Source: an uncultured Paenibacillaceae bacterium (lineage in GTDB: Bacteria; Bacillota; Bacilli; Paenibacillales; DA-C8). Taken from it: DNA of 64,000 bases. The DNA is taken from contig CALGAO010000008.1 in assembly GCA_937957685.1 (NCBI GenBank), positions 1 through 64,000 of the forward strand. The letters are read 5' to 3'. Position 1 is the stretch's first letter; each line of letters begins with the position of its first letter. A program made the position numbers and the translations under genes. Under the pieces are notes generated by a model, which made no database searches, was not told where the DNA came from, and saw only the letters and a program-made list of their open reading frames with translations. Shown piece after piece: positions 19,001 to 27,231 of this stretch.

Positions 19001-21930
19001 GCCACATAGAAGCCCACGTAGATCTTGTCATCCTGAACCGTCAGGATATCTGGCTCGAAGAGGATCGCCTCATAGGTGTTCATGTTGTCTTCCAGCTTGC
19101 CGACGAATCCGCTGTTCGTCTTCGCCAGCGTTAATCGATACTTCGCGGTTGGATGCGTATTGGTCGGATCCGGGCGCTCATTCTTCAGCATGACCCTCTT
19201 GATCCCCTGGCTTCCCGCGCCATCCGGCGACTCCACGCCCGTTCTGACGAACAGCTGCGTGCCGTTGTCATTGCGCGTGCCGCCGCTGTAACCGCCCACT
19301 GCCGCGATATTCGACGCGAAGACAGAGGAGTCGCCGTGGACGCCGTTGGCATCCCTCGCCATGATGCCGAAGGACTCCTGACCATCATGTGGATTCTTCG
19401 CATAATCGATGACCTGGATGTCCGCGGACAGGACGAAGTTGTCCTCATGGCCGTCAATGACCGTATAGTAATACGTAATCCCGTCATGATCGCCCGTGAT
19501 CTTGCCCGCGCTTCCGCCCAGCGCCTCCAGCTTGATCGAGCCATCCTCCAGGAAGGTCACCTTGTTGTTGGCGTTCGAGGTCGATTGACCGAAGCGGGTC
19601 CACTGCCACTCATACTCCTTCGCCTCGCGAATGGTGATCGGCAGCGTGATCGGCGCAAGGGTCGTATCGTCAGGAATGATGCGAATGACGGTAACGCCAG
19701 GTTGCGACGAATCCCATTCTTCCATATCTACATCATAATCCGTATAAAGATCACGATCCCCGTTATCGTAAACCTTCGACACGACCATGCCGGTCGGGTC
19801 GAAGCTCTGACCCACGGTATATGTCGTCTTCGGATACTGCGTCACTTCCAGATGCGTCACTTCGCGTTCCTTCACATGGACGACGAATGTAGCGGTCTTG
19901 CCCTTGTAGGTCAAGGTGATCGTCTTGTCACCCTCCGTATCCGAATCGAATCCGCTGACCGCATAATCATCCCTCATCAACCTGACTGACGAACCATCGT
20001 CATAGTTGGCATAGACGACCATGCCGCTGAGATCCAGTTCATTGCCCAGGAAATATTGGGACTTCGCCGGCGGCTTGGTGATCTCGATATTCACCAGTTC
20101 CGCATCCTTGACTGTCACATCGAACTCATCATATTGATCCGGCGTCTCGGTCGAGATCACCCTGACCGTATAGGTCCCTGGCGACTCGAACACGTATCCG
20201 TCGTCTGTTTCCGTCGCGTCAGGTATGCTGATCTCGTACAGGTCCGGCGTCAGATACTTGCTGGCCTTCGAATTGTATTCCGCATAAACGGTCATTCCCT
20301 CCGGATCGAACCTGTCTCCCGGATAATAGACGGTCTTCGCCGGATAGAACTCGACCTCCAGATGAACCACCGACAGTGCCCATATAGTCAGATCAACGGG
20401 TTCCTTCAAGCCATGGAAATGGACTTGAATCGTATTGGTTCCCGGTGTCCCGCTGTTGAACCCGGTCACGACATATTCGTTGCTGTTCAGCACTTCCTCA
20501 CGCAGGTTGCCCTCCGCGTCCTCCGTTACAGCGGTGACCTTCAGGCCGGTCAGTTCCAGACTCTCCCCAACCAGATAGTCGGTTTTCATCTCAGCGGCGT
20601 CGACCGACAGAGACAACACCTTGCGCCGGTCATCCGCGAGATATCCGTTGCTCAACGTGATCTCCGCATCGCGCGCGACATAAAATCCGACATAGATGTC
20701 CTCATCCGAGAACAGCCCGTCCAGTTCAATCGTCTGCTCCTCGCCATTGACGGACATCACGTAGACGTCGCCGTTCTTGCGCAGGGACAGGTGGTAGGTT
20801 TCATTGGCAGCGGGCGGGTTGGCTGTGTAGGTATCCAGTTTCTGATTCGGGTTGTCTTTCTTGTAAAACGCTTTCATAACCAGGTCCAATGCGCCCACCG
20901 CAACATAGTTGGACGTCTGTGTGGCGGTATTGCCATGCTCCCCTACCTCATCCCGCACCATGATGCCGAACGACTTCTGGTTCGGGTTGTTGATCGAGCT
21001 GTCTCCGTTGAAGCTCTTTACCCTGACATCCGCCGATATCTCAAAGTTGGAATCCGCATCCATCTCCACATAATAGAACGAGATCCCTTCATCAGTACTT
21101 GAGATCTTGCCGCCGCTGGCCTTCATCGTCAGCCCTTCATCAGGTTCGATATACGGGTCCGGATTCTTCGCTCCACTGGTATTGCTGCCGAAGTACCGGA
21201 ACTGAAACTCTGTCGCATACCGGTGTGATGGCAGCACGTACAGTTCCACATCGGTAAACGTCACCGTCGTGTTGCGAGACGTGAACAACCCCGCATATTC
21301 CATCCGGCTGTCGGTCACGATCTCATAGGATTGATCACCGATGCGGATCGAATAGACATTGCCGTATTTCCGCAACGTGAGCTCATAAGTTCGGTTTGCC
21401 CCAGGTGGATCGGCGCTGAATTCATAACCAGACTTGACCAAGGTTGAACCTTTCTTGTAGAACCCCTTCATCGACTGGTCCAGCGCGCCCACCGCCACAT
21501 AGTCGCTCGTGAAGCTGGCGCTCTGATTGTCCAGGATTCGTTCCCTTACCATGATGCCGAACGCCACCTGATTGTTCGCCTTCCAGGCATCCACATGCGC
21601 CGTGGCTTTCAGCTCGTAGTTGTCCAGATAGGAGACATCCTGGTAATAATACGCGATCCCTTCCGTGTCGCTGGCGATCTTGCCGCGGTTGTTGGAGCTG
21701 CGAAGGGTCACAGAGCCATCCGGATGCTCCGTGATCTCGAAGTTGGTCGCGTCGATCTTGTCCTGTCCGCCTACATCACCGAACACGCTGCCCTTCCACG
21801 GGCTCGAGTCCGGGATGTTGATCATGTTGGCAGCAGGAGCGGCATCATCCGCGTACACTGCCAGAGAGAAAGACGACAACATCAAACATAAGCTGAGCAT
21901 CAGTGACAGAATTCGTTTCATGCTGGCCAA
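16030..21930 (-). CDS. Secreted SLH-anchored multidomain pectate lyase (PL9)
   Basis: A 1966-residue exported enzyme. A signal peptide ends near residue 27 (LSSFSLAVYADD). Then follow two related beta-sandwich-like modules (about 35-430, each with AYYYQDV/SFYYVEM and FGIMVR motifs), four Ig-like Big_3 domains (about 435-760), a third copy of the sandwich module (about 770-1000), and a right-handed beta-helix (about 1100-1450). The helix carries NADGFAAKLTSGVGNVFRGN and NIDDGWDLYTK, the signature of family PL9 pectate/rhamnogalacturonan lyases. A fibronectin III-like domain follows (about 1475-1560), then a linker region and three SLH repeats (about 1780-1966) that bind pyruvylated wall polymer. 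GGGGAG is spaced for the TTG at 21930 rather than the ATG at 21921. The protein probably cleaves pectin at the cell surface and so feeds the rhamnogalacturonan locus at 34.7-46.5 kb. Confidence 0.92.
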   Translation of the reverse strand: MASMKRILSLMLSLCLMLSSFSLAVYADDAAPAANMINIPDSSPWKGSVFGDVGGQDKIDATNFEITEHPDGSVTLRSSNNRGKIASDTEGIAYYYQDVSYLDNYELKATAHVDAWKANNQVAFGIMVRERILDNQSASFTSDYVAVGALDQSMKGFYKKGSTLVKSGYEFSADPPGANRTYELTLRKYGNVYSIRIGDQSYEIVTDSRMEYAGLFTSRNTTVTFTDVELYVLPSHRYATEFQFRYFGSNTSGAKNPDPYIEPDEGLTMKASGGKISSTDEGISFYYVEMDADSNFEISADVRVKSFNGDSSINNPNQKSFGIMVRDEVGEHGNTATQTSNYVAVGALDLVMKAFYKKDNPNQKLDTYTANPPAANETYHLSLRKNGDVYVMSVNGEEQTIELDGLFSDEDIYVGFYVARDAEITLSNGYLADDRRKVLSLSVDAAEMKTDYLVGESLELTGLKVTAVTEDAEGNLREEVLNSNEYVVTGFNSGTPGTNTIQVHFHGLKEPVDLTIWALSVVHLEVEFYPAKTVYYPGDRFDPEGMTVYAEYNSKASKYLTPDLYEISIPDATETDDGYVFESPGTYTVRVISTETPDQYDEFDVTVKDAELVNIEITKPPAKSQYFLGNELDLSGMVVYANYDDGSSVRLMRDDYAVSGFDSDTEGDKTITLTYKGKTATFVVHVKEREVTHLEVTQYPKTTYTVGQSFDPTGMVVSKVYDNGDRDLYTDYDVDMEEWDSSQPGVTVIRIIPDDTTLAPITLPITIREAKEYEWQWTRFGQSTSNANNKVTFLEDGSIKLEALGGSAGKITGDHDGITYYYTVIDGHEDNFVLSADIQVIDYAKNPHDGQESFGIMARDANGVHGDSSVFASNIAAVGGYSGGTRNDNGTQLFVRTGVESPDGAGSQGIKRVMLKNERPDPTNTHPTAKYRLTLAKTNSGFVGKLEDNMNTYEAILFEPDILTVQDDKIYVGFYVARQATIVVSNIEFEVTAAATDAPRVYPPVQAIEPAVQILSLDRTSETNYVFRAKANASGAYTLKLGQTTIAQDVSGEAGKIVEIPATLAMGNNKFTLTFIPDDTQVLTSYDRIISNFKVEVRTYRDGEDIYVSPTGTPEGDGSQERPLDLDTAIDFVLPGQKIIVQDGRYVRKSSLVIRKYNDGREDAMKMLYAAEGANPIIDFDKKSEGVVHSGNYWHVKGLSFTRSADNYKGYTLGGNHNIIELNKFYANGDTGFQISRTDDATSIEDWPSYNLVLNNESYDNKDPSHNNADGFAAKLTSGVGNVFRGNVAHHNIDDGWDLYTKAGQGAIGAILLEGNITYRNGMLTDGTVGNGDKNGFKLGGEGIHVPHIVRNNIAFENGAMGFTSNSNPGVILENNISFNNGGANLNLSTYTNIQEDFQLSGFVSYRTQGTASDNVPERLKASDNFLFDGTKSVNADGKVMTNDNFASLVPEVLPFPRDSQGNLILGDFLKLIDDVIPPGEVQDVKVISGNSQLTFTWTDPANLDLEKIRISGEGETVMDAVYAEPGAGSYTFTDLINGVTYFFRITTIDQSGNESAGLMVSGTPQAPQFWSPLPAKPAPEVRTGDDGAAEIVPVAEWDGDRISTSIQDEVFSQALESAAADENGKKTVIIRLEQAAKQVQVELPAQAVSSSEPHQVVISSSIGILVLPSNMLSYLDLGEGDTVQLVIAEAETADDSERKAVEIHVKVNDENIDWNNAAAAVTVEIAYVPTTIERLLHEFLAVVFIDDEGNQIPIYNGRYDPETGRVVFTTSHFSRYAVVFAPKTFSDIASYPWAQHEIEVLATKGIINGTSEERNTFTPGANISRADYILLLVKTLGLQAEVKDNFADVRPGDYYYEAVGIAKALGITNGDGKGNFNPRAEITRQDMFTLTARALAVVGYELDAAPGAVLDSFTDKDQIASYAQAPIAALVADGLVRGSGGKLNPQDSTTRAEAAVFLYRLYNLP

Positions 21931-21990
21931 TGTGATCTACTCCCCTTTCTGTGCATCGTCTGAATCATCTTCCATAGCTGTGAAGATCCG

Positions 21991-22119
21991 CTTGTCTTCG
22001 GTAACACGGGCACCGCCAGGCCACCATGCCATCAGAAGACAAGATTTTACGCCCTCACCCCCATCAATCCCCAGATAAACGAGCAACCAGCCTCGGCTGT
22101 CGCCTTGGCTGGTCGGCTC
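21991..22119 (-). promoter_or_regulatory. Structured 5' leader of the pectate lyase gene, possible riboswitch
   Basis: Two stable elements can be drawn on the minus strand. The first (22081-22119) stacks GAGC/GCTC, CCAGCC/GGCTGG and GGC/GCC stems. The second (21991-22043) has a perfect 9-bp stem CTTGTCTTC/GAAGACAAG enclosing a GGCA/TGCC stem and ending GTTACCGAAG. The GTTACCGAAG end recalls GEMM-type c-di-GMP riboswitches, but the conserved GACGCAAAGCC segment is absent, so I do not assign a class. It lies 60-190 nt before the start codon. Confidence 0.45.
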
Positions 22120-22255
22120 TTTTAAGCTATTTATCATTTTAGACTTGAATATCTAATTACGGCGATAATCAACTTCTCATTTTTCCGGTCAACACCGCGT
22201 CGGGATGGCCTTGACTGCAAAGTCATGTAACAATGACACCGATCCGAAACAGTGA

Positions 22256-22432
22256 TCATTCCCCTTCTTTTTTTTTCGCCAGTGATGCTTCAAATCGCTT
22301 GCGCTCCGTTCGCTCGATCTGCACGATCCTGCCATCGTGTACGATGATTTGTACAGTGCCATACTCCAGGCCCCTGATGCTGTCCAAGATGCGCTCTGTC
22401 CAGATCTCATCGATATGAACCGCATTGCCCAT
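22256..22432 (-). CDS. yezD: YezD family (DUF2292) small protein
   Basis: A 58-residue protein from the ATG at 22432 (MGNAVHIDEIWTERILDSIR). The core GLEYGTVQIIVHDGRIVQIERTER is the hallmark of the YezD/DUF2292 family, whose members often accompany sulfur-assimilation genes in Bacillales. The molecular function is unknown. I chose the internal ATG because GGAGGGAAGCAGG lies right before it, whereas the upstream ATG at 22489 has no such site. It follows cysA after about 290 bp of non-coding DNA and is the likely last gene of the sulfate operon. The tail is Lys/Glu-rich. Confidence 0.85.
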   Translation of the reverse strand: MGNAVHIDEIWTERILDSIRGLEYGTVQIIVHDGRIVQIERTERKRFEASLAKKKEGE

Positions 22433-22724
22433 CCTGCTTCCCTCCAATGGCGTTGTTTTTTCCAAGGAACGTTTGGCGATCTTGTTCATGCGTATCCTCC
22501 CATACGAAAAGGTGCCTGCTCCAGGACAGTCCGTACCTTGCCATGATCTTACGCAGCTTGCCGCTATCGCACGTGCCTTGCCACGATTTTACATACCTTG
22601 CTGCTTCTCCTCAACATGGCGACGTTAGCACGTACCTTGCTGTTCTCCCACGTTCCTCGCCGCTATCGCACATCGTACGGGGGCGTTGCTGCCGGACGTG
22701 CCCCGTGCGATCTCCATCAGGTCG

Positions 22725-23801
22725 TTACAGTGCGGCCGATTGACCGACTTTCGCCGGGGCGGCCGCGGCTTTCTTCGCATTCTCCACCACGTAAGATTCC
22801 CCGTCCTTGAACAGATACAATCGGTGGATCAGCACCCAGATGTCGTCACCCGGCTTCAGCTGCTTCTGCTCCAGCGAGCGGTAGGCCTGGATCGTATGCT
22901 GGCCCGTTCTGACCTCCACCTGCCAGCTGCTGCCGCGGAACATGACGCTCTGCACCTTCCCCGCCTGCGCCGCGTATGGCGCCGACAGCTCGCCCAGCGT
23001 TCCGACTTCCGTGAACTCCGGACGGATGATCGCTTTCGAGCCGGGCTGCACGTCCTCGAACCCGGTCAGGCTGCCCGGATCATCGAGGAGCTGGGACTCT
23101 CCGATGAAGCCGGCGACGAATGGCGTCTGCGGATTCTTGTAGATGTCATAGGGAGTGCCGTGTTGCTCGATGCGGCCATTGCTGACGATCATGATCTCGT
23201 CCGCAACCTCCACCGCTTCTTCCTGGTCGTGGGTGACGAACAGGGTCGTGATCCCGATCCGCTCGATCGTGGCGCGGAGCCATGCGCGCAGCTCCTTGCG
23301 CACCTTGGCGTCGATCGCGGCGAACGGCTCGTCGAGCAGGAGCAGCTGCGGCTCCGGAGCCAGCGCCCTGGCAAATGCCACCCGCTGCCGCTGCCCGCCG
23401 GACAGCTGGTTCGGATATCTTCTCTCCAGACCGGACAGACCGGTCAGTTCCAGCAGCTCCGTCACGCGTTCCCGGATCTCCTGCTTCCTGCGCTTCTGTA
23501 CCGTGAGGCCGAAGGCGATGTTATCATATACCGTCATATGACGGAAGAGCGCGTAGTTCTGGAATACGAAGCCGATGCCGCGCTTCTGCGGGGGCACGTC
23601 GTTCACCAGCTTGCCGTCGATATAGATCTCGCCCGAATCCGGCGTCTCCAGCCCGGCCAGCATGCGCAGGATCGTCGTCTTGCCGCCGCCGCTCGGACCG
23701 AGCAGACCGACCAGACTGCCCTTGCGGATACTGAAGCTGACGTGGTCGGAAGCCACGTGCCCGTTAAACGTCTTCACCAGATCCCTGACCTCGATATACA
23801 T
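22725..23801 (-). CDS. cysA: Sulfate/thiosulfate ABC transporter ATP-binding protein CysA
   Basis: The protein has 358 residues. It has Walker A GPSGGGKTT (about 35-43), signature LSGGQRQRVAFARAL, Walker B LLLLDEPFAAIDAK and a switch-His motif FVTHDQEEAVEVADE. The C-terminal part is a TOBE-like regulatory domain (KAIIRPEFTEVG onward). It energises sulfate uptake with CysT and CysW. The ATG at 23801 overlaps the cysW stop (TGATG), with GGAGGGAACC upstream, so translation is coupled. The transported ion (sulfate or thiosulfate) is inferred from the operon. An Ala-rich C-terminal tail is present. Confidence 0.94.
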   Translation of the reverse strand: MYIEVRDLVKTFNGHVASDHVSFSIRKGSLVGLLGPSGGGKTTILRMLAGLETPDSGEIYIDGKLVNDVPPQKRGIGFVFQNYALFRHMTVYDNIAFGLTVQKRRKQEIRERVTELLELTGLSGLERRYPNQLSGGQRQRVAFARALAPEPQLLLLDEPFAAIDAKVRKELRAWLRATIERIGITTLFVTHDQEEAVEVADEIMIVSNGRIEQHGTPYDIYKNPQTPFVAGFIGESQLLDDPGSLTGFEDVQPGSKAIIRPEFTEVGTLGELSAPYAAQAGKVQSVMFRGSSWQVEVRTGQHTIQAYRSLEQKQLKPGDDIWVLIHRLYLFKDGESYVVENAKKAAAAPAKVGQSAAL

Positions 23802-24703
23802 CACTGGTTCCCTCCTTGTGGTTCGATATCCAATCTGGCCTGCTCATGCTTGCGCTCCGCATAGCCCTTGACCGCCAGGGTCACCAGCGCCAGCAGCACC
23901 AGCAGCGAAGCAACCGCGAATGCGGCAGCAAACTGATATTCGTTGTACAGGATCTCCACGTGCAGCGGTATCGTGTTGGTCTTGCCGCGGATATGGCCGG
24001 ATACGACCGATACGGCGCCGAACTCCCCCATGGCTCGAGCGTTGCAGAGGATGATGCCGTACATGAGTCCCCACTTGATATTCGGCAAGGTGACCCGCCG
24101 GAAGATCGTCCAACCGTTCGCACCGAGGCTGACCGCCGCTTCCTCCTCCTGGTTGCCCTGCGCCTGCATGACCGGGATCAGCTCGCGGGCGACGAACGGG
24201 AAGGTCACGAAGATCGTGGCCAGCACGATGCCCGGAAAGGCGAAGATGATCGGCATGTCGCGCTCGATGAAGAAGGGTCCGAAGAATCCCTGATTGCCAA
24301 ACAGCAGAACGAAGATCAGGCCCGAGATGACTGGTGAGATCGCAAAAGGCAAGTCAATGAGCGTCACCAGCACCTGCTTGCCGCGAAAGCGAAACTTGCT
24401 GATCGCCCACGCCGCCGCCACGCCGAAGATCGTGTTGCACGGAACCACGATCAGCGCGGTGACCAGCGTCAGGCGGATCGCCGCGAGCGCGTCCGGATCG
24501 GTGATGGCGGCGATGTAGACGTCCACGCCCTTGCGGAACGCCTGCTCAAATACGGTGATGAGCGGCAGGATCAGCACGACGAAGATGAACAGCAGCGCCA
24601 CCGTGATGAGGAGCAGACGGACGAGCCTGGATTCCTGCAGACCTGCGGACGCCACCGCGGACTTGCCGGAACGTGCGAGTGCGGAAGGAGTAGCCCCAGC
24701 CAT
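23801..24703 (-). CDS. cysW: Sulfate ABC transporter permease CysW
   Basis: The protein has 300 residues with six predicted membrane segments, beginning with the hydrophobic run LLLITVALLFIFVVLILPLI. The EAA-loop motif that contacts CysA is seen as EEEAAVSLGANGWTIFRRVTLPNI. PFAISPVISGLIFVLLFG is typical of CysW. I chose the ATG at 24703 because GGGAGGAGATCAG precedes it. The ATG at 24751 lies within cysT. It begins 14 bp after the cysT stop and its own stop overlaps cysA. Confidence 0.93.
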   Translation of the reverse strand: MAGATPSALARSGKSAVASAGLQESRLVRLLLITVALLFIFVVLILPLITVFEQAFRKGVDVYIAAITDPDALAAIRLTLVTALIVVPCNTIFGVAAAWAISKFRFRGKQVLVTLIDLPFAISPVISGLIFVLLFGNQGFFGPFFIERDMPIIFAFPGIVLATIFVTFPFVARELIPVMQAQGNQEEEAAVSLGANGWTIFRRVTLPNIKWGLMYGIILCNARAMGEFGAVSVVSGHIRGKTNTIPLHVEILYNEYQFAAAFAVASLLVLLALVTLAVKGYAERKHEQARLDIEPQGGNQ

Positions 24704-24717
24704 CTGATCTCCTCCCT

Positions 24718-25554
24718 TCATGATTCGATCGTGCGGCGGCTGGCCTGCCATTGCAGCAGGTTGATGACCAGCAGCAGGACGAACGAGATGATCAGCATGA
24801 CGAAGGCGACCGAGGTGGCGCCGACGTAGTCGTATTGCTCCAGCTTGGTGCGAATGAGAAGCGGCGCAATCTCCGTCTTCATCGGCATGTTGCCGGCGAT
24901 GAACACGACGGAACCGTACTCGCCGATGCCTCTGGCGAACGCCAGGGCGAACCCCGTCAGCAGGGCCGGCAGGATCGCCGGGAAGATGATCCGGCGGAAT
25001 GTGCGCAGTCTGGACGCGCCGAGCGAGGCGGCCGCCTCCTCGACATCCCGCTCCAGATCCTGCAGCACCGGCTGGATCGTGCGCACGATGAAGGGCAGCC
25101 CGATGAAGATGAGCGCGATCGTGATGCCGATCCGCGAGTACGCCGTCTGGATGCCGAACTGGGCGAAGAAGCTGCCCAGCACCCCGTTCTGCGCGTAGAT
25201 CGTCGTCAGCGAGATGCCTGCCACCGCCGTGGGCAGTGCGAAGGGCAGGTCGATGAGCCCGTCGATGAACCGCTTGCCCGGGAAGTGATAGCGCACGAGC
25301 ACCCAGGCGACGAGCGTGCCGAACACCGCATTGACGATCGCGGCTGCGAAAGAAGTGGTAAGGCTCACCTCGATGGAGGCGAGCACTCTGGGACTTGTCA
25401 CCGTCTGCCAGAAGGACTCCCAGCTCTGTTGGGTCGTCTTGACGACGATCCCGGCGAGCGGGATGAGGACGATCAGGCTCAGATACAGGATCGTGAAGCC
25501 CATCGTGATCCCGAAGCCTGGCAGGACGAAGCGCTTGCGTCTAAGGATGGACAT
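24718..25554 (-). CDS. cysT: Sulfate ABC transporter permease CysT (CysU)
   Basis: The protein has 278 residues with about six membrane helices. The family segment IDLPFALPTAVAGISLTTIY and the EAA loop VEEAAASLGASRLRTFRRIIFPAILPA are clear. It pairs with CysW to form the channel that receives sulfate from the Sbp lipoprotein. It is 64 bp downstream of sbp and 14 bp upstream of cysW. The length is normal and no defect was seen. Confidence 0.94.
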   Translation of the reverse strand: MSILRRKRFVLPGFGITMGFTILYLSLIVLIPLAGIVVKTTQQSWESFWQTVTSPRVLASIEVSLTTSFAAAIVNAVFGTLVAWVLVRYHFPGKRFIDGLIDLPFALPTAVAGISLTTIYAQNGVLGSFFAQFGIQTAYSRIGITIALIFIGLPFIVRTIQPVLQDLERDVEEAAASLGASRLRTFRRIIFPAILPALLTGFALAFARGIGEYGSVVFIAGNMPMKTEIAPLLIRTKLEQYDYVGATSVAFVMLIISFVLLLVINLLQWQASRRTIES

Positions 25555-25618
25555 TGGTTCAGGTCACTCCTGTCACCGGTAAAGTCTCGATCTCTCTCTG
25601 TATCATAAGCATCATGGA

Positions 25619-26695
25619 TTATTGGACGTAGATCTGGTCGAAGGTACCGCCGTCAGCGAAGTGCGTCTGTTGCGCTTCGCGCCAGCCGCCGAACTCGTCG
25701 ATCGTGATCAGCTCGATGGCCGGGAACTGATCCCTGTACTTCTCCGCCACCGACTCAAGGCGCGGACGATAGAAGTTCTTCGCGGCGATCTCCTGCCCTT
25801 CTTCGGAATACAGGTACTCCAGATATGCCGTGGCGATGTCTCTCGTGCCCCTCTTGTCGACGACCTTGTCAACGACGGTGACCGGAGGCTCTGCCAGGAT
25901 GCTGAGCGAAGGAACGACGATCTCGAACTTGTCTTCGCCGTATTCCTTCAGCGCCAGGAACGCTTCGTTCTCCCAGGCGAGCAGCACGTCGCCGATGCCC
26001 CGTTCCACGAAGGTGTTGGTCGAACCGCGCGCGCCGCTGTCCAGCACCGGTACGTTCTTGTAGAGCGCTTCGACGAATTGCTTGGCCGCCTCATCGCTGT
26101 TGTTGTTGTGCTTCCGGGCGTATGCCCATGCCGCGAGATAGTTCCAGCGAGCGCCGCCCGAGGTCTTCGGGTTCGGCGTGATGACGCTGATGCCTTCCTT
26201 CACCAGATCGTCCCAGTCCTGGATGTTCTTCGGATTGCCCTTGCGCACCAGGAAGACGATCGTGGAATAGTAAGGCGAGCTGTTGTCCTTCAGCCTGCCC
26301 TGCCAGTCTGGCGCGATCAGGCCGGCATCGGCGATCATGTCGATATCGTAAGCGAGCGCCAGCGTCACGACGTCAGCCTGGATGCCATCGATGACGGAAC
26401 GACCCTGGCTGCCGGAGCCGCCATGGGATTGATTGACTGTGACGACCTGGTTGTGTGTCTCTTTCCAATAGGCGGTGAATGCTTCATTAAACGCTGCATA
26501 CAGTTCTCTGGTCGGATCATAGGAGACGTTCAGGATTTCCACCGGCGGCTTCTCTTCGCTGCCCGAGCTTTGAGGCGAGCTGCCGGTCCTGGTATCGGAG
26601 CCCGAGCCGCTGTTGCCGCTGCCGCCTCCGCAAGCGACCAGGCTGATCATCAGTGTAAGAATCAAAGACAGCATCAAACCCTTTTTCATCATCAT
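25619..26695 (-). CDS. sbp: Sulfate-binding lipoprotein
   Basis: The protein has 358 residues. A lipoprotein signal peptide ends in the lipobox LVAC (about 20-23), followed by a Gly/Ser-rich linker. The sulfate-binding family signature is present in GGSGSQGRSVIDGIQADVVTLAL and in TPNPKTSGGARWNYLAAWAY. It captures sulfate outside the membrane and delivers it to CysT/CysW. AGGAGAGGGGAAC precedes three tandem ATG codons, and I take the first. It is the first gene of the operon, about 120 nt downstream of a near-perfect promoter. I saw no SAM riboswitch in that leader. Confidence 0.93.
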   Translation of the reverse strand: MMMKKGLMLSLILTLMISLVACGGGSGNSGSGSDTRTGSSPQSSGSEEKPPVEILNVSYDPTRELYAAFNEAFTAYWKETHNQVVTVNQSHGGSGSQGRSVIDGIQADVVTLALAYDIDMIADAGLIAPDWQGRLKDNSSPYYSTIVFLVRKGNPKNIQDWDDLVKEGISVITPNPKTSGGARWNYLAAWAYARKHNNNSDEAAKQFVEALYKNVPVLDSGARGSTNTFVERGIGDVLLAWENEAFLALKEYGEDKFEIVVPSLSILAEPPVTVVDKVVDKRGTRDIATAYLEYLYSEEGQEIAAKNFYRPRLESVAEKYRDQFPAIELITIDEFGGWREAQQTHFADGGTFDQIYVQ

Positions 26696-26819
26696 GTTCC
26701 CCTCTCCTGTATACTCCTATTTTTCGTGTTTTTTTGGTTCGCGGCGGATCACCGCGCTGGCTAAAGTTTCCGGCTGTCCGGTCAACCTTTTTCTTACAAT
26801 GTTCATAGGATTTGTAGGA

Positions 26820-26848
26820 ATATTATCACCGGCCCATAGCGCTGTCAA
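26820..26848 (-). promoter_or_regulatory. Sigma-A promoter of the sulfate operon
   Basis: On the minus strand TTGACA (26843-26848), exactly 17 bp, then TAATAT (26820-26825). The predicted start, near 26813, gives a leader of about 118 nt before sbp. This is one of the best promoter matches in the window. Confidence 0.85.
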
Positions 26849-27003
26849 TATGATTTGGAGATTTTGTCATTATGAGGGAAAGATGTATAGAAAAGAGGGG
26901 AATCACCATTCATCCTTCATGCAGATCCTTTGAAAAAGTCGACTTTTAACCGTTTTGAAAATTTATATGTTGAACGCCTGGGTCGGCCAGCTCGAAGCCG
27001 CCG

Positions 27004-27216
27004 TTACTCACAGACCACCATATGCATATCGCCCAGGATAGGTGCCTGGTTCCCTGGGTCAAGTGTGCTCATCACCCTTATCCTGCAGCGGTACACCGTC
27101 TCACACAAGGCTATGCAAGCAGCAAACAGCGGATCGCCCGATATCACGAACGATCCGCTTGACCGCTTAAGTGAAGCCGCCGAAACCTCATCGCCTGCGC
27201 TCACGCGCTGCGGCAC
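27004..27216 (-). CDS. Possible 70-residue hypothetical protein
   Basis: A 70-residue ORF starting with GTG, 15 bp after the stop of the 182-residue gene. The sequence (SGSFVISGDPLFAACIALCE and RIRVMSTLDPGNQAPILGDM) looks protein-like and its codon use resembles that of its neighbours, but there is no Shine-Dalgarno sequence and I recognise no family. It could be a small last gene of the oxidoreductase operon or a chance ORF. The rest of 26849-27231 shows no gene. It holds the palindrome AAAAGTCGACTTTT near 26932. Confidence 0.25.
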   Translation of the reverse strand: MPQRVSAGDEVSAASLKRSSGSFVISGDPLFAACIALCETVYRCRIRVMSTLDPGNQAPILGDMHMVVCE

Positions 27217-27231
27217 CGGGCACGTCTGAAG

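Noticed and set aside
21991..22119. GEMM c-di-GMP-I riboswitch
   Set aside because: Only the GTTACCGAAG end matches. The GACGCAAAGCC segment and the usual pairing are missing, so it is kept as an unassigned structured leader.
21937..22137. 66-residue ORF upstream of the pectate lyase gene
   Set aside because: It overlaps the structured leader, lacks a ribosome site and has no recognisable family.
26696..26815. SAM (S-box) riboswitch before the sulfate operon
   Set aside because: The conserved core elements were looked for and not found in the leader.
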